64,000 nt of DNA, from positions 5,208,001-5,272,000 of the forward strand of contig NZ_CP072941.1 of assembly GCF_018069625.1 (NCBI RefSeq), given 5' to 3'. Below the pieces are notes generated by a model, which saw only the letters and a list, made by a program, of their open reading frames with translations, searched no databases and was not told where the DNA came from. Every line of letters starts with the position of its first letter. The first letter of the stretch is position 1. Source of the stretch: Streptomyces yatensis. GTDB lineage: Bacteria; Actinomycetota; Actinomycetes; Streptomycetales; Streptomycetaceae. A program made the position numbers and the translations under genes. Positions 16,247-29,573 of the stretch are shown here, in pieces.

Positions 16247-17026
16247 CTACTCGTCCTCCGCCAAGGTCAGCTCGACGCCACCCACGAAGCCCGCCGACAG
16301 GTTGTAGATGAACGCCCCGAGCGTGGCCAGCGCGGTGGCCAACACCACGTTGATCACGGCGATGATCCCGGTGAACCCGAGGACACGCGGAAGCGACAGG
16401 AAGGACTCCAGGTCGAACCCGCTGCCCTCCTGCGACTCCGTCGCGTCGCTGATGGTGCCGCCGACCGCGCTGAAGACGCCCATGGCGTCCATGACCATCC
16501 ACAGCACCGCCACCGCGATCACGGTGCAGACCCCCAGCGCGATCGCGAGCAGGAAGCTGACCTTCATGACCGACCACGGATCGACCCTGGCGACCCTCAG
16601 CCGCGCCTTACGGGTCCGCGGCGCCGGACGGGCCCCCGCGGACGTACGGGGGCGGCGGACGGCCGTGGCGGCCTGCTGGTGCCCCGAATGGGCGGCCTGG
16701 CCCGGCTGTCCGGGCACCGCGGCGCCGCCCTGTCCGGCCCCGCCGCCGGGCGGCGGGGCGTAGGCCTGCGGCGGGTGGTACGGCTGCGCGGGCTGGGCGG
16801 GGGCGGGACGCTCGTTGGGGAGCGGGCTGGAGTACTGGGGCTTCGGATGCGGATCGCGCTGCGGCCGCAGCTTCCGGGTCTCCGTCACCGACGCGGGGGC
16901 GGAGTCCCCGGCCGGGCCACGGGCGCCTTCCCCAGCGGTGGTACCGCCCGCCGAAGTCTGGGCTCCCGATCCCGGACGCCCTCCGGCGTCCGCACCGCCG
17001 CCCGCGGCACCCGTGGCTCCACTCAC
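16247..17026 (-). CDS. DUF3566 membrane protein
   Basis: A 259-residue protein. Residues 1-140 are Pro/Gly-rich and disordered; the C-terminal DUF3566 domain (about 143-259) begins VARVDPWSVMKVSF and has two transmembrane helices (about 155-180 and 215-240). The GTG start is 3 bases after the gyrA stop, with its ribosome site inside the end of gyrA, so it is translationally coupled to gyrase. M. tuberculosis has the same gene (Rv0007) after gyrA. Function unknown. Confidence 0.9.
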   Translation of the reverse strand: MSGATGAAGGGADAGGRPGSGAQTSAGGTTAGEGARGPAGDSAPASVTETRKLRPQRDPHPKPQYSSPLPNERPAPAQPAQPYHPPQAYAPPPGGGAGQGGAAVPGQPGQAAHSGHQQAATAVRRPRTSAGARPAPRTRKARLRVARVDPWSVMKVSFLLAIALGVCTVIAVAVLWMVMDAMGVFSAVGGTISDATESQEGSGFDLESFLSLPRVLGFTGIIAVINVVLATALATLGAFIYNLSAGFVGGVELTLAEDE

Positions 17027-17029
17027 GAC

Positions 17030-19654
17030 TTACTCCTCGGTCTCGTCGGCCGGGGGCGGTGTGCCCTCGACCGCCTCGGACGCGGCCTCCTCGGCTGGCG
17101 CGCTCCCGGTCGCGGAATCTTCCTCGACCTCTTCAGCCTCACGACCGGCCTCGGCGTTCCGGGCGATGCCGACGACGGCATCGCGCTTGCCCAGGTTGAT
17201 CAGTTGGACGCCCATGGTGTCACGGCCCGTCTCCCTGACCTCATTGACCCGGGTACGGATCACGCCACCGCTGAGCGTGATGGCGAGGATCTCATCGGTC
17301 TCCTCGACCACCAGCGCCCCGACCAGGGAACCCCGGTCCTCGACGATCTTCGCTGCCTTGATCCCGAGGCCGCCGCGCCCCTGGACGCGGTACTCGTCGA
17401 CGTTGGTCCGCTTCGCGTACCCACCGTCGGTGGCGGTGAACACGAACGTACCGGGCCGGACGACATTCATCGAGAGGAGTTCGTCGTCCTCGCGGAAGCT
17501 CATGCCCTTCACACCGGAGGTCGCGCGCCCCATCGGCCGCAGCGACTCGTCCGTCGCCGTGAACCGGATCGACTGGGCCTTCCTGCTGATCAGCAGCAGA
17601 TCGTCCGCGGAGGACACCAACTCGGCACCGATCAGCTCGTCCTCGCGGCCGTCCGCCATCTCCCGGAGGTTGATCGCGATCACGCCGCCCGAGCGGGGCG
17701 AGTCGTAGTCCTTCAGCGGGGTCTTCTTCACCAGGCCGGACTTGGTGGCGAGCACCAGATACGGCACCGCCTCGTAGTCCCGGATGGCCAGGATCCGCGC
17801 GATCTTCTCATCGGGCTGGAACGCCAGCAGATTCGCGACATGCTGGCCGCGCGCCTCCCGGCCGGCGTCCGGCAGCTCGTACGCCTTCGCCCGGTAGACC
17901 CGGCCCTTGTTGGTGAAGAACAGCAGCCAGTGGTGGGTGGTCGAGACGAAGAAGTGGGAGACGATGTCGTCCTGCTTCAGCTTCGTCCCGCGCACGCCCT
18001 TGCCGCCGCGCTTCTGGGAGCGGTAGTCCTCGGTCTTGGTGCGCTTCACATAGCCGCCACGCGTGATGGTGACGACGATGTCCTCCTCGGCGATCAGGTC
18101 CTCGATGGACATGTCACCGTCGAAGGGCACCAGCTTGGTGCGCCGGTCGTCGCCGAACTTCTCGACGATCGCGGTCAGCTCCTCGCTGATGATCTGCCGC
18201 TGCCGCTCGGGCGAGGCCAGGATCGCGTTGTACTCGTCGATCTTGGCCTGCAGCTCGTCGTGCTCCTGGATGATCTTCTGACGCTCCAGGGCGGCCAGCC
18301 GCCGCAGCTGCATCTCCAGGATCGCGTTCGCCTGGATCTCGTCGATCTCCAGCAGGCCCATCAGGCCGCCGCGCGCGGTGTCCACCGTGTCGCTGCGCCG
18401 GATCAGCGCGATGACCTCGTCGATCGCGTCCAGGGCCTTGAGCAGACCGCGCAGGATGTGCGCCCGCTCCTCGGCCTTGCGCAGCCGGAAGCGGGTCCGG
18501 CGGACGATGACCTCGATCTGGTGGGTCACCCAGTTGCGGATGAACGCGTCCAGCGAGAGCGTGCGCGGCACACCGTCGACCAGCGCCAGCATGTTGGCGC
18601 CGAAGTTGGTCTGCAGATCCGTGTGCTTGTAGAGGTTGTTGAGGACGACCTTGGCGACCGCGTCCCGCTTGAGCACGATGACCAGGCGCTGACCGGTGCG
18701 CGAGGAGGTCTCGTCGCGGACGTCGGCGATGCCTCCGACCTTGCCGTCCTTCACCAGGTCGGCGATCTTCTGCGCGAGGTTGTCCGGGTTCACCTGGTAC
18801 GGCAGCTCGGTGACCACCAGGCACTGCCGGCCCTGGATCTCCTCGACCTCCACCACCGCGCGCATCGTGATCGAGCCGCGCCCGGTGCGGTACGCCTCCT
18901 CGATGCCCTTACGGCCGACGACCAGCGCGCCGGTCGGGAAGTCCGGGCCCTTGATCCGGTCGATCAGGGCCTCGAGCAACTCCTCCTGGGTGGCCTGCGG
19001 GTTGGCCAGGAACCACTGGGCTCCCTCGGCGACCTCGCGCAGATTGTGCGGCGGGATATTGGTGGCCATGCCGACCGCGATCCCCGCCGAGCCGTTGACC
19101 AGCAGGTTCGGGATGCGCGCCGGGAGGACCGTCGGCTCCTGGTTACGGCCGTCGTAGTTGTCCTGGAAATCGACGGTCTCCTCGTCGATGTCCCGGAGCA
19201 TCTCCATGGCCAGCGGGTCCATCTTGCACTCGGTGTACCGCATGGCCGCCGCGGGGTCGTTGCCCGGGGAGCCGAAGTTGCCGTTGGAGTCGACCAGCGG
19301 CATCCGCATGGACCACGGCTGAGCGAGCCGCACCAGGGCGTCGTAGATCGACGAGTCGCCGTGCGGGTGGTAGGTGCCCATGACGTCGCCGACGACGCGG
19401 GCGCACTTGTAGAAGCCCTTCTCGGGGCGGTACCCGCCGTCGTACATCGCGTACAGCACCCGGCGGTGCACCGGCTTGAGGCCGTCCCGGACGTCCGGCA
19501 GCGCACGGCTGACGATCACGCTCATCGCGTAATCGAGGTACGAGCGCTGCATCTCCGTCTCGAGGCCGACCGGCTCGACGCGGAGCGCGGCGCCTTCGGC
19601 GAGCTCGTCGGGGGTCAGGTCGTCGGGCGTGTTCGGGGTGTTCTCGTCGGCCAT
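17030..19654 (-). CDS. gyrA: DNA gyrase subunit A
   Basis: Breakage-reunion subunit of the type II topoisomerase that introduces negative supercoils. The 874 residues fit the family. Catalytic Tyr140 lies in MRYTECKM. The quinolone-determining loop GDSSIYD keeps Ser101 and Asp105 (E. coli 83 and 87), the sensitive-type residues. The C-terminal beta-pinwheel contains the GyrA box QKRGGKG and ends in an acidic Glu-rich tail. ATG at 19654. It follows gyrB by 42 bases and precedes the DUF3566 gene by 3. Confidence 0.98.
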   Translation of the reverse strand: MADENTPNTPDDLTPDELAEGAALRVEPVGLETEMQRSYLDYAMSVIVSRALPDVRDGLKPVHRRVLYAMYDGGYRPEKGFYKCARVVGDVMGTYHPHGDSSIYDALVRLAQPWSMRMPLVDSNGNFGSPGNDPAAAMRYTECKMDPLAMEMLRDIDEETVDFQDNYDGRNQEPTVLPARIPNLLVNGSAGIAVGMATNIPPHNLREVAEGAQWFLANPQATQEELLEALIDRIKGPDFPTGALVVGRKGIEEAYRTGRGSITMRAVVEVEEIQGRQCLVVTELPYQVNPDNLAQKIADLVKDGKVGGIADVRDETSSRTGQRLVIVLKRDAVAKVVLNNLYKHTDLQTNFGANMLALVDGVPRTLSLDAFIRNWVTHQIEVIVRRTRFRLRKAEERAHILRGLLKALDAIDEVIALIRRSDTVDTARGGLMGLLEIDEIQANAILEMQLRRLAALERQKIIQEHDELQAKIDEYNAILASPERQRQIISEELTAIVEKFGDDRRTKLVPFDGDMSIEDLIAEEDIVVTITRGGYVKRTKTEDYRSQKRGGKGVRGTKLKQDDIVSHFFVSTTHHWLLFFTNKGRVYRAKAYELPDAGREARGQHVANLLAFQPDEKIARILAIRDYEAVPYLVLATKSGLVKKTPLKDYDSPRSGGVIAINLREMADGREDELIGAELVSSADDLLLISRKAQSIRFTATDESLRPMGRATSGVKGMSFREDDELLSMNVVRPGTFVFTATDGGYAKRTNVDEYRVQGRGGLGIKAAKIVEDRGSLVGALVVEETDEILAITLSGGVIRTRVNEVRETGRDTMGVQLINLGKRDAVVGIARNAEAGREAEEVEEDSATGSAPAEEAASEAVEGTPPPADETEE

Positions 19655-19696
19655 TGCTGGTCAAAGTCCTTCTGTCGTCTGCGGCTGGGGGCCGAC

Positions 19697-22036
<2,340 letters not shown>

Positions 22037-22591
22037 TCAGCCGTAGGTATCGCCCGGGCCGGTGGAGCCCGGGGAGCGCAGCGGGCCGTAGCGGCGGGCC
22101 GGGCCACCGGGGCCCAGGACCTTGATCATCTTGACGGTGCCATGACCCAGATCCGCGTTCAGCCGGGCCACGAGCTGCGGGGCGAGCAGCCGCAGCTGGG
22201 TCGCCCACGCCGTGGAGTCACAGCGCACCGTGAGCACCCGGGCGTCCTCGTCGTACCGCTGGGGCTCGCAGTGCTGCGCCACCTCGGGCCCCACCATCTG
22301 GGGCCAGCGGCCCATCACCCCGCCGACCGCGGCCGGGGCCTCCCAGCCGCGCTCGGTGATCAGCCGGTTGATCGCCGCACCGAGTGGAAGCGGATCGCGG
22401 CCATCGGCGCGCGCGCCGGAGCGCAAGCCCCCTCTGCGCGCCTGCTTCTTCTGCTGGGCCGCGGCTCCCCGGGCACGCGCCTGCTCCTTGGCGGCGCGCA
22501 GCGCCACCCGCGCGAGATCGACGCCCGAGGGCTCGGGCACCGGCGAAGGCCCCGCGGGCTGGTCCATTCCGCCGGTCATTCCGTCGGTCAT
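22037..22591 (-). CDS. dciA: DciA (DUF721) replicative helicase loader/operator
   Basis: DciA acts on the DnaB helicase in bacteria lacking DnaC/DnaI; the family was long known as DUF721. The 184 residues have a basic, disordered N-terminus and the domain core at about 70-165 ([28 protein letters not shown], then [18 protein letters not shown]). ATG at 22591 overlaps the recF stop (ATGA), so it is cotranslated with recF. No DnaC/DnaI gene is in the window, while dnaB is at 61964, consistent with DciA being the loader. Confidence 0.93.
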   Translation of the reverse strand: MTDGMTGGMDQPAGPSPVPEPSGVDLARVALRAAKEQARARGAAAQQKKQARRGGLRSGARADGRDPLPLGAAINRLITERGWEAPAAVGGVMGRWPQMVGPEVAQHCEPQRYDEDARVLTVRCDSTAWATQLRLLAPQLVARLNADLGHGTVKMIKVLGPGGPARRYGPLRSPGSTGPGDTYG

Positions 22592-23730
22592 ACGCGCCGC
22601 ACCTCGCCCTCGGACACCGCATAGCGCATGCCGGACAGCACCTGCGGAACGTCGTCTTCCACCGCCGCGGTCACCAGCACCTGCTCCCCGGGGGCGACCA
22701 GCTCGGCCAGCCGCTCCCGGCGCCGCTCGTCCAGCTCCGCGAAGACGTCGTCGAGCACCAGCACCGGCTCGCCCGACTCGGTGCGCAGCAGATCGTAGGA
22801 GGCCAGCCGCAGGGCGAGGGCGTACGACCAGGACTCGCCATGGCTGGCGTAGCCCTTCGCCGGGAGCCGGCCCAGCTTGAGGATCAGGTCGTCGCGGTGC
22901 GGGCCCACCAGCGTGACCCCGCGCTCGATCTCCTGCTTACGGGCCTCGGTGAGGGCGGCCATCAGCAGCTCGTACAGCTCCTCGCGGCTGCCCGCGTCGG
23001 TCAGCCCCTCACCGGCCGAGCCGCGGTACTCCAGCAGCACGGGGCCGCCGCCCGGCGCGAGCTGCTCGTACGCCTTGTCGGCGAGCGGCTGGAGCACGGC
23101 GATCAGATCGAGCCGCTGGGCCAGCAACTCGGCACCGGCTCGGGCCAGATGCTGGTCCCAGACGTCGAGCGTGGACAGAGCCGCGTCGCCGCCGCCGCTG
23201 CGCGAACCGTGCCGCCGGGCCAGGGCAGCGGTCTTCAGCAGGGTGTTGCGCTGCTTGAGCACCCGGTCGTAGTCGGAGCGGACCCCCGCCATCCGGGGCG
23301 CCCGCGCGGTGATCAGCTCGTCGAGGAAGCGCCGACGCTCGCCCGGATCGCCCTTGACCAGGGCCAGATCCTCGGGCGCGAACAGCACCGAACGCAGGAT
23401 CCCCAGCACATCACGCGGTCTGACCTGCGAGGACCGATTGATACGGGCGCGATTGGCCTTGCCCGGGTTGAGCTCCAGCTCGATCAGCTGCTGCCGGTCA
23501 CCCTGGACGACCGCGGCCCGGACCACGGCCCGCTCCGCGCCCATGCGCACCAGCGGGGCGTCGGAGGAGACCCGGTGGCTGCCGAGGGTGGCGAGATAGC
23601 CGACGGCCTCGACGAGATTGGTCTTGCCCTGGCCGTTGGGCCCGACGAAGGCCGTGACGCCCGAGTCGAGGGCCACCTCGGCCCGGGTGTACGAGCGGAA
23701 GTCGGCGAGCGAGAGATGCGTGACGTGCAT
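22588..23730 (-). CDS. recF: DNA replication/repair protein RecF
   Basis: SMC-like ATPase that helps load RecA at gaps. The 380-residue protein has Walker [10 protein letters not shown] near residue 30, the ABC signature-like segment and Walker [12 protein letters not shown] near 330. ATG at 23730. It is downstream of dnaN and gnd on the same strand and overlaps dciA. Confidence 0.97.
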   Translation of the reverse strand: MHVTHLSLADFRSYTRAEVALDSGVTAFVGPNGQGKTNLVEAVGYLATLGSHRVSSDAPLVRMGAERAVVRAAVVQGDRQQLIELELNPGKANRARINRSSQVRPRDVLGILRSVLFAPEDLALVKGDPGERRRFLDELITARAPRMAGVRSDYDRVLKQRNTLLKTAALARRHGSRSGGGDAALSTLDVWDQHLARAGAELLAQRLDLIAVLQPLADKAYEQLAPGGGPVLLEYRGSAGEGLTDAGSREELYELLMAALTEARKQEIERGVTLVGPHRDDLILKLGRLPAKGYASHGESWSYALALRLASYDLLRTESGEPVLVLDDVFAELDERRRERLAELVAPGEQVLVTAAVEDDVPQVLSGMRYAVSEGEVRRV

Positions 23731-23785
23731 AGTGGGCTGCGCCGACCTCCCCCGGCTGAACTGCTTGCGCCACCCCGTGGGGTGG

Positions 23786-24667
23786 TTACTTGTCGCTGCT
23801 CTCGACCGCGTGGCCGCCGAACTGATTGCGCAGCGCGGCGATCATCTTGATCTGCGGCGAGTCCTCCTGACGGGAGGCGAACCGGGCGAAGAGCGATGCG
23901 GTGATCGCGGGCAGCGGCACGGCGTTGTCGATCGCCGCCTCCACGGTCCAGCGGCCCTCGCCGGAGTCCTCCGCGTAGCCCCGCAGCTTGGACAGGTGCT
24001 CGTCCTCGTCCAGGGCGCGCACGGCCAGGTCCAGCAGCCAGGAGCGGATGACCGTGCCCTCCTGCCAGGAGCGGAAGACCTCGCGGACGTCGGTGACCGA
24101 GTCCACCTTCTCCAGCAGCTCCCAGCCCTCGGCGTACGCCTGCATCATCGCGTACTCGATGCCGTTGTGGACCATCTTGGCGAAGTGGCCCGCGCCGACC
24201 TTGCCGGCGTGAACGGCGCCGCACTCGCCCTCGGGCTTGAGCGCGTCGAAGATCGGCTGGACCTTGGCCACATGCTCGGCGGCGCCGCCGTACATCAGCG
24301 CATAGCCGTTCTCCAGGCCCCAGACACCGCCGGAGACACCGCAGTCGACGAAGCCGATTCCCTTGGCGTTGAGCTGCTCGGCGTGCTTCTCGTCATCCGT
24401 CCAGCGGGAGTTCCCGCCGTCCACCACGATGTCGCCGGGCGACAGCAGCTCGGCCAGCTCGTCGATGGTGATCTGGGTGGGGACGCCCGCCGGGACCATG
24501 ACCCACACCACGCGGGGGGCCTTCAGCTTGTTGACGAGCTCATCGATGCTGTGGACATCGGCGACGTCCGGGTTGTGGTCGTAGCCGATGACGGTGTGGC
24601 CTGCGCGGCGAATGCGCTCGCGCATATTGCCGCCCATCTTGCCGAGGCCGATGAGACCGAGCTCCAT
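23786..24667 (-). CDS. gnd: 6-phosphogluconate dehydrogenase, decarboxylating (short form)
   Basis: Oxidises 6-phosphogluconate to ribulose 5-phosphate in the pentose phosphate pathway. At 293 residues it belongs to the short class, unlike the about 470-residue form. Rossmann motif [12 protein letters not shown] is at the N-terminus, GGNSRWTDD and [17 protein letters not shown] follow, and the catalytic Lys is in [18 protein letters not shown] at 24667. It lies between dnaN and recF, a fixed position in Streptomyces and mycobacteria. Cofactor preference (NAD or NADP) is not decided here. Confidence 0.95.
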   Translation of the reverse strand: MELGLIGLGKMGGNMRERIRRAGHTVIGYDHNPDVADVHSIDELVNKLKAPRVVWVMVPAGVPTQITIDELAELLSPGDIVVDGGNSRWTDDEKHAEQLNAKGIGFVDCGVSGGVWGLENGYALMYGGAAEHVAKVQPIFDALKPEGECGAVHAGKVGAGHFAKMVHNGIEYAMMQAYAEGWELLEKVDSVTDVREVFRSWQEGTVIRSWLLDLAVRALDEDEHLSKLRGYAEDSGEGRWTVEAAIDNAVPLPAITASLFARFASRQEDSPQIKMIAALRNQFGGHAVESSDK

Positions 24668-24769
24668 CAGTGATCCTTCATGCCGTAGTCCGTTGCGTTT
24701 CGCGGTGAGTCCGAGCCTACGCCCGCGGGTAACCGCACAGATGTGGGCTACACCTGCTCATTCGCGCTC

Positions 24770-25900
24770 TCAGCCGCTGAGTCGCACCGGCATGATCAGG
24801 TACTTGTACGCCTCGTCCGCCTCGGCGTCCATGGCGGGCTTGCCACTGAGCAACGCGGGCTTGGTCGAGGTGGTGAAGGACAGCTGGGCGACCGGTGAGT
24901 CGATCGCGCTGAGGCCGTCCAGCAGGAACGTCGGGTTGAAGGCGATCGAGATGTCGTCGCCGTCGAGCTGGGCGTCCACCCTCTCCACAGCCTGTGCATC
25001 GTCGCTGGACCCGGCCTCCAGGATCAGCACGCCCTGCTCGAAGGTGAGCCGCACCGGGGTGTTCCGCTCGGCGACCAGGGCCACACGCTTGACGGCCTCG
25101 ACGAACGGAGGCGTCTCGATCACCGCGACCGAGTTGAACTCGGTGGGGAAGAGCGTGCGGTACTTCGGCAGGTCGCCCTCGAGCAGCCGGGTGGTCGTAC
25201 GGCGCCCGGCGCCCTCGAAGCCGATCAGGCCCTCGCCCGCACCCGAGCCGGAGAGCGCGAGCGCGACGGTGTCACCGCTGGTCAGCGACTTGGCGGTGTC
25301 GAGGAGCGTCTTGGCGGGCACCAGCGCGACGGCGGAGATGTCGGGGGTCTCGGGCTTCCACAGGAACTCGCGGACCGCGAAGCGGTAGCGGTCGGTGGAG
25401 GCCAGCGTGACGGTGTCGCCCTCGATCTCGATCCGCACACCGGTGAGCACCGGCAGGGTGTCGTCACGGCCGGCGGCGATGGCGACCTGGGCGGCGGCCG
25501 CGGCGAAGACCTCACCCGGGACGGTGCCGGTCGCGGTCGGCATCTGCGGCAGCGCCGGGTACTCCTCCACAGGCAGGGTGTGGAGTGTGAATCGCGAGGA
25601 GCCGCAGACCACGGTGACCCGCACCCCGTCGCTGGAGATCTCCACAGGACGGTTGGGGAGGGCGCGGCAGATGTCGGCGAGGAGCCGGCCGGAGACGAGG
25701 ACCGTGCCGTCGTCCTCGATGTCGGCCTCCACGGAGACGCGTGCCGAGACCTCGTAGTCGAAGCCGGAGAGGCTGAGCGCGCCTTCCTCCGCCTTCATGA
25801 GGATGCCCGCGAGGACGGGCACCGGCGGTCGGGCCGGGAGGCTGCGGGCCGTCCAGGCCACCGCCTCCGCGAGTACATCGCGCTCCACCCGGATCTTCAC
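24770..25900 (-). CDS. dnaN: DNA polymerase III sliding clamp beta
   Basis: Ring-shaped processivity clamp, 376 residues from the GTG at 25900 (VKIRVERDVLAEAVAW), which has a perfect AGGAGG site; the open frame extends to 25981 without one. Three clamp domains are recognisable and the protein ends in the typical YLIMPVRLSG. First gene after oriC on this side, transcribed away from it, and head of the dnaN-gnd-recF-dciA group. Confidence 0.98.
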   Translation of the reverse strand: MKIRVERDVLAEAVAWTARSLPARPPVPVLAGILMKAEEGALSLSGFDYEVSARVSVEADIEDDGTVLVSGRLLADICRALPNRPVEISSDGVRVTVVCGSSRFTLHTLPVEEYPALPQMPTATGTVPGEVFAAAAAQVAIAAGRDDTLPVLTGVRIEIEGDTVTLASTDRYRFAVREFLWKPETPDISAVALVPAKTLLDTAKSLTSGDTVALALSGSGAGEGLIGFEGAGRRTTTRLLEGDLPKYRTLFPTEFNSVAVIETPPFVEAVKRVALVAERNTPVRLTFEQGVLILEAGSSDDAQAVERVDAQLDGDDISIAFNPTFLLDGLSAIDSPVAQLSFTTSTKPALLSGKPAMDAEADEAYKYLIMPVRLSG

Positions 25901-26048
25901 CGTAAGCCGCCTCCTGCTGTTGCTGGCTCGCCCTGCTGGCCTTCGTCGTCGGCTGAGTAGCCGGAGACCAGTCTGACGCACGCCGCCGACAGTCGGTGCG
26001 GCTCGGGGTCAAGTCGGTGCGCGGGGTGTCGGGCGGCTCGGCCCGAGG

Positions 26049-26611
26049 TTGTGCACAGGCCCCACTTCGAAGCGATTTCCTCGCTATAACTCTGTGGTCG
26101 TAGTAGTAGGGCCTGTGGAAACCGTGGAAAACTGACTTTTCCCTGGTCAGCGGCGGTTTTTTGTCCACCGGGCCTGTGGGCGACGGCGGTGGACAACCAG
26201 GGTTGTCTGTGGATGCCGAAGAGTTCTGCACATGCGATGCACAGACATCGCCCGGTTCTCCCCAGCGCTGTCCCCAGTTTTACCCACCTTCCCCACAGCC
26301 CAACCCGCCTCCTTGGTGTGACGCCTTTCACTCGCGCCGGTGACCGTGGCCATTTCGTTGCCGAACAGTGGACAGCGGTGTGGAGAAGCTGTGGGCAACG
26401 GGCCTTCGGCTGTGGGTTGCCGGTGGACAAGCTGACACGCGGCCTGTGGGTATCTCGATCGTCCACAGTCTGTGGACTCCCGATAGCCACAATTCCACAA
26501 CCACCTGACCTCGGTGGATGCCATCCCCACCGGGCACCCTGTGGACGCGATCGGGACAACTCCCACGTCCCCAGGGTGTGGACGGTGGATGGGCCGCGTA
26601 TCTGTGGAGAA
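26049..26611. other. oriC: Chromosomal replication origin oriC
   Basis: The gene-free 840 bases between dnaN and dnaA contain about 20 sequences resembling the DnaA box TTGTCCACA in both orientations. Best matches: TTGTGCACA 26049, TTGTCCACC 26161, its reverse complement at 26188 and 26422, TTCTCCACA reversed at 26379 and 26603, TTGCCCACA reversed at 26390, TCGTCCACA 26459, GAGTCCACA reversed 26471, GCGTCCACA reversed 26540, CCGTCCACA reversed 26577. None is a perfect TTGTCCACA or TTATCCACA. Number, density and dnaA-dnaN location match the Streptomyces oriC (19 boxes reported for S. lividans). The AT-richest part is about 26080-26165, next to dnaN. Confidence 0.95.
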
Positions 26612-26659
26612 CCGGGCCGGCCGGGCAGGGAATCGAACAGCTCGTAGGGGTGAACGACG

Positions 26660-26697
26660 AAGGGCGCCCCGGGAGTTGTCCCTCCCGGAGCGCCCTT
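26660..26697 (-). terminator. dnaA terminator
   Basis: A 16-bp stem with one mismatch (26660-26675 with 26682-26697) and a 6-base loop lies 43 bases downstream of the dnaA stop on the minus strand, insulating oriC from dnaA transcription. Confidence 0.82.
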
Positions 26698-26739
26698 CAG
26701 CGGTTCGCGGTGGCCCTACGAGGCCCTGTTGGGCCCCTC

Positions 26740-28590
26740 TCAGCCGTTCTTGATGCGGTTGGTCAGCTCGGTCACCTGGTTGTAGATGGAGCGCCGCTCG
26801 GCCATCAGCGCCCTGATCTTGCGGTCGGCGTGCATGACCGTCGTATGGTCGCGCCCGCCGAACTGCGCGCCGATCTTGGGCAGCGACAGATCGGTCAGCT
26901 CCCGGCAGAGATACATCGCGATCTGCCGCGCGGTGACCAGCACCCTGCTGCGGGAGGCGCCGCACAGATCGTCGACCGTATGCCCGAAGTAGTCGGCGGT
27001 CGCGGCCATGATCGCGGTGGCGGTGATCTCCGGGGCCGCGTCCTCGCCGCCGGGGATCAGATCCTTCAGCACGATCTCGGTGAGTCCGAGGTCCACCGGC
27101 TGCCGGTTCAGGCTCGCGAAGGCGGTGACGCGGATGAGCGCGCCCTCCAGCTCCCGGATGTTGCGGGAGATCCGCGAGGCGATGAACTCCAGCACCTCCG
27201 GTGGTGCGTTCAGCTGCTCCTGCACCGCCTTCTTACGGAGGATCGCGATACGCGTCTCCAGCTCCGGCGGCTGCACATCGGTGATCAGGCCCCACTCGAA
27301 GCGGTTGCGGAGCCGGTCCTCCAGGGTGACCAGCTGCTTGGGCGGCCGGTCGGAGGAGAGCACGATCTGCTTGTTGGCGTTGTGGAGCGTATTGAAGGTG
27401 TGGAAGAACTCCTCCTGCGTCGACTCCTTGCTCGCCAGGAACTGGATGTCGTCGACCAGCAGGATGTCCATGTCGCGGTAGCGCTTGCGGAACGCGTCCG
27501 CCTTGCCGTCGCGGATGGAGTTGATGAACTCGTTGGTGAACTCCTCCGAGCTCACGTAGCGCACCCGGGTGCCGGGATACAGGCTGCGCGCGTAGTGACC
27601 GATGGCGTGCAGCAGGTGGGTCTTGCCGAGCCCGGACTCCCCGTAGATGAACAGCGGGTTGTACGCCTTGGCCGGCGCCTCGGCCACGGCGACCGCCGCG
27701 GCGTGCGCGAAGCGGTTGGACGCGCCGATGACGAAGGTGTCGAAGAGGTACTTGGGGTTCAGCCGCGCGGTCGGCTCACCGGGGCCGGACGCGGGCGCGG
27801 GCTGAGCGGCGAGCGGGCCGGGGGCGCCGGTCTGCGAGGGCAGGACGGGCGGTCCGCCGCGGGCGCGCTCGAGCGGGTCGGGCAGATCGTGGCGCTGCTC
27901 GTACGGCGGGCGCTCGGGGCCGGGGCCGCCGCCGGGACCGCCCGGCCCGGGACGCTCGGCGCCGGGACCGCGGTAGTCACCGCGCCGCTGCTGGTCGTAC
28001 GGCTGCTGGTCATAGCCGGACGAGGTGTGCTGGGAGGCGTAGGGATCGCTCTCGGGGAAGCCGCCGAGCCGGGGCTGCTGCCAGCCGTAGTCGTCACGGG
28101 GCCGCGGCCAGGCGCCCGGTTCGGGGCGCGGCTGCTGATAGCCGGGGTACGCGGGGCGGGCCGACGGCAGATCGTCCGGCGCCTGACGGCCATAGCCGTC
28201 CCGGCCGTCCCGGCCGTCGTAGCTTTCGTAGGGCTCGCGCTGCTCGCGGCTCTCGTAGGACTCGCGCTGATCGCGCTGGACCTGCGGGGGCACGACCGGT
28301 TCGCCGGCGGACTCGTCGACGGTGATCGCGATGCGGATCGGGCGGCCGCACTCCCGGCTCAGCGTTTCGCTGACGACGGGGGCCAGCCGGCCCTCCAGCA
28401 CGCCCTTGGCGAATTCATTGGGGACGGCGAGCAGCGCGGTGTCGGCGACCAGCGCGAGGGGCTGGCACCGCTTGATCCAGTGCTCGTCCTTGGCCTCGAC
28501 GCCTTGTCCGCCCTGTCCCGAGCCCTCTCCCAGCAGCCGCTCGAGCACGCGTGGCCACACTGCGGCAAGATCGGCGGGTACGTCAGCCAC
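26740..28590 (-). CDS. dnaA: Chromosomal replication initiator DnaA
   Basis: AAA+ initiator that binds DnaA boxes and unwinds oriC. The 616 residues are long because domain II (about 100-275) is an extended Pro/Tyr/Gln/Asp-rich linker, a Streptomyces hallmark. Domain I is 1-95. Domain III has Walker [12 protein letters not shown] (about 316) and Walker [11 protein letters not shown]. Domain IV carries the box-recognition signature [20 protein letters not shown] start at 28590. It is transcribed toward oriC. Upstream DnaA boxes at 28720-28740 suggest autoregulation. Confidence 0.98.
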   Translation of the reverse strand: MADVPADLAAVWPRVLERLLGEGSGQGGQGVEAKDEHWIKRCQPLALVADTALLAVPNEFAKGVLEGRLAPVVSETLSRECGRPIRIAITVDESAGEPVVPPQVQRDQRESYESREQREPYESYDGRDGRDGYGRQAPDDLPSARPAYPGYQQPRPEPGAWPRPRDDYGWQQPRLGGFPESDPYASQHTSSGYDQQPYDQQRRGDYRGPGAERPGPGGPGGGPGPERPPYEQRHDLPDPLERARGGPPVLPSQTGAPGPLAAQPAPASGPGEPTARLNPKYLFDTFVIGASNRFAHAAAVAVAEAPAKAYNPLFIYGESGLGKTHLLHAIGHYARSLYPGTRVRYVSSEEFTNEFINSIRDGKADAFRKRYRDMDILLVDDIQFLASKESTQEEFFHTFNTLHNANKQIVLSSDRPPKQLVTLEDRLRNRFEWGLITDVQPPELETRIAILRKKAVQEQLNAPPEVLEFIASRISRNIRELEGALIRVTAFASLNRQPVDLGLTEIVLKDLIPGGEDAAPEITATAIMAATADYFGHTVDDLCGASRSRVLVTARQIAMYLCRELTDLSLPKIGAQFGGRDHTTVMHADRKIRALMAERRSIYNQVTELTNRIKNG

Positions 28591-28719
28591 AGGGCACGCT
28601 CTCTCAGCTCGCTGGGTGGGGGACGCCGACAGGTCCCACGAATGCGTGGTTCTCGGGACGGGCGTGAAGGAATCGGAGCCCAGCCACGGTAGTCAGGCCG
28701 GGGTACGCGGTTCAAGTCG

Positions 28720-28740
28720 TTGTCCACAGGGTGTGTACAA
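28720..28740. promoter_or_regulatory. Inverted DnaA-box pair upstream of dnaA
   Basis: A perfect TTGTCCACA (28720-28728) and an inverted one-mismatch copy TGTGTACAA (28732-28740) are separated by three bases, 130-150 bases upstream of the dnaA start. DnaA binding to its own promoter region is established in Streptomyces, so this is the likely autoregulatory site. The 437-base dnaA-rpmH gap holds no gene. Confidence 0.82.
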
Positions 28741-28821
28741 ATGTGCCATGCGATGTCGCCGGGCGTTCCCTTGCCCCTAGGCTGGGAGGGCAACCGCGCT
28801 GTCTTGGTGTCGGCCACCGGT

Positions 28822-28851
28822 TTGACCGGATGGCGTAACCGCGCGTACCGT
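28822..28851 (+). promoter_or_regulatory. Candidate rpmH promoter
   Basis: TTGACC (28822-28827) and TACCGT (28846-28851) with an 18-base spacer form a plausible vegetative sigma-HrdB-type promoter, 176 bases upstream of rpmH and divergent from dnaA. Confidence 0.5.
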
Positions 28852-29027
28852 AACCAGGTCGAGTTGTCGATGGCTGCTGCCGCCTGCCTCCGATGGGCAA
28901 GGATCACGGGCGAGATGACCTGTGGTCGTGAAGCGGTGCACTCGGGCGTATTGCGAGCTACTCGTGGGCGCACGGTGACAGCCAGGCGATAGACCGCCAC
29001 CATCCGATTCATTTCTGGAGCCCCCGA

Positions 29028-29165
29028 GTGAGCAAGCGCACTTTCCAGCCGAACAACCGTCGCCGCGCGAAGACCCACGGCTTCCGGCTGCGGATGCGCA
29101 CCCGTGCCGGCCGCGCGATCCTCGCGTCCCGCCGTAGCAAGGGTCGCGGACGCCTGTCGGCCTGA
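29028..29165 (+). CDS. rpmH: 50S ribosomal protein L34
   Basis: A 45-residue, very basic protein beginning [20 protein letters not shown] and ending in the [10 protein letters not shown] tail of L34. GTG start at 29028 with GGAG upstream. First gene of the rpmH-rnpA-yidD-yidC-jag cluster, divergent from dnaA. Confidence 0.97.
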   Translation: MSKRTFQPNNRRRAKTHGFRLRMRTRAGRAILASRRSKGRGRLSA

Positions 29166-29189
29166 GCAGCCTGATCCAAGGTCCATGAC

Positions 29190-29573
29190 GTGCTGCCTAC
29201 CGAGCATCGGCTGAGGCGGCGCGAGGACTTCGCGGCCGCGGTACGCCGAGGACGCAGGGCCGGTCGCCCGCTCCTTGTCGTGCATCTTCGTACCGGCCTC
29301 ACCAGCGGTGATACGGACCCGCACGCATCTGGGGAGAGTGCTCCTCCGGCGCGTGCGGGTTTCGTCGTAAGCAAGGCGGTCGGCGGCGCCGTCGTCCGCA
29401 ATCTGGTGAAGCGGCGACTGCGTCATCTGATGCGGGACCGCATCGATCGTTTCGGCGCAGGTAGCCTTGTGGTCGTACGGGCGCTGCCCGGTGCGGGTGA
29501 GGCGGGTCACGACCAGCTGGCCCGCGATCTCGACACGGCAGTGCAGCGGCTACTGGGAGGGGTGCCGCGATGA
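29190..29573 (+). CDS. rnpA: Ribonuclease P protein component
   Basis: Protein subunit of RNase P, which matures tRNA 5' ends with the RnpB RNA. 127 basic residues begin [14 protein letters not shown] and contain the RNR-type motif [17 protein letters not shown] start at 29190, 24 bases after rpmH. Its TGA overlaps the yidD ATG. Confidence 0.96.
   Translation: MLPTEHRLRRREDFAAAVRRGRRAGRPLLVVHLRTGLTSGDTDPHASGESAPPARAGFVVSKAVGGAVVRNLVKRRLRHLMRDRIDRFGAGSLVVVRALPGAGEAGHDQLARDLDTAVQRLLGGVPR

Noticed and set aside
19230..19360. Quinolone-resistance substitution in GyrA
   Set aside because: The loop reads GDSSIYD, with Ser101 and Asp105 present, i.e. the sensitive-type residues.
24552..24560. DnaA-box-like TGTGGACAT inside gnd and several TCCACAG motifs in dnaN
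   Set aside because: Isolated partial matches in coding sequence, expected by chance near this composition.
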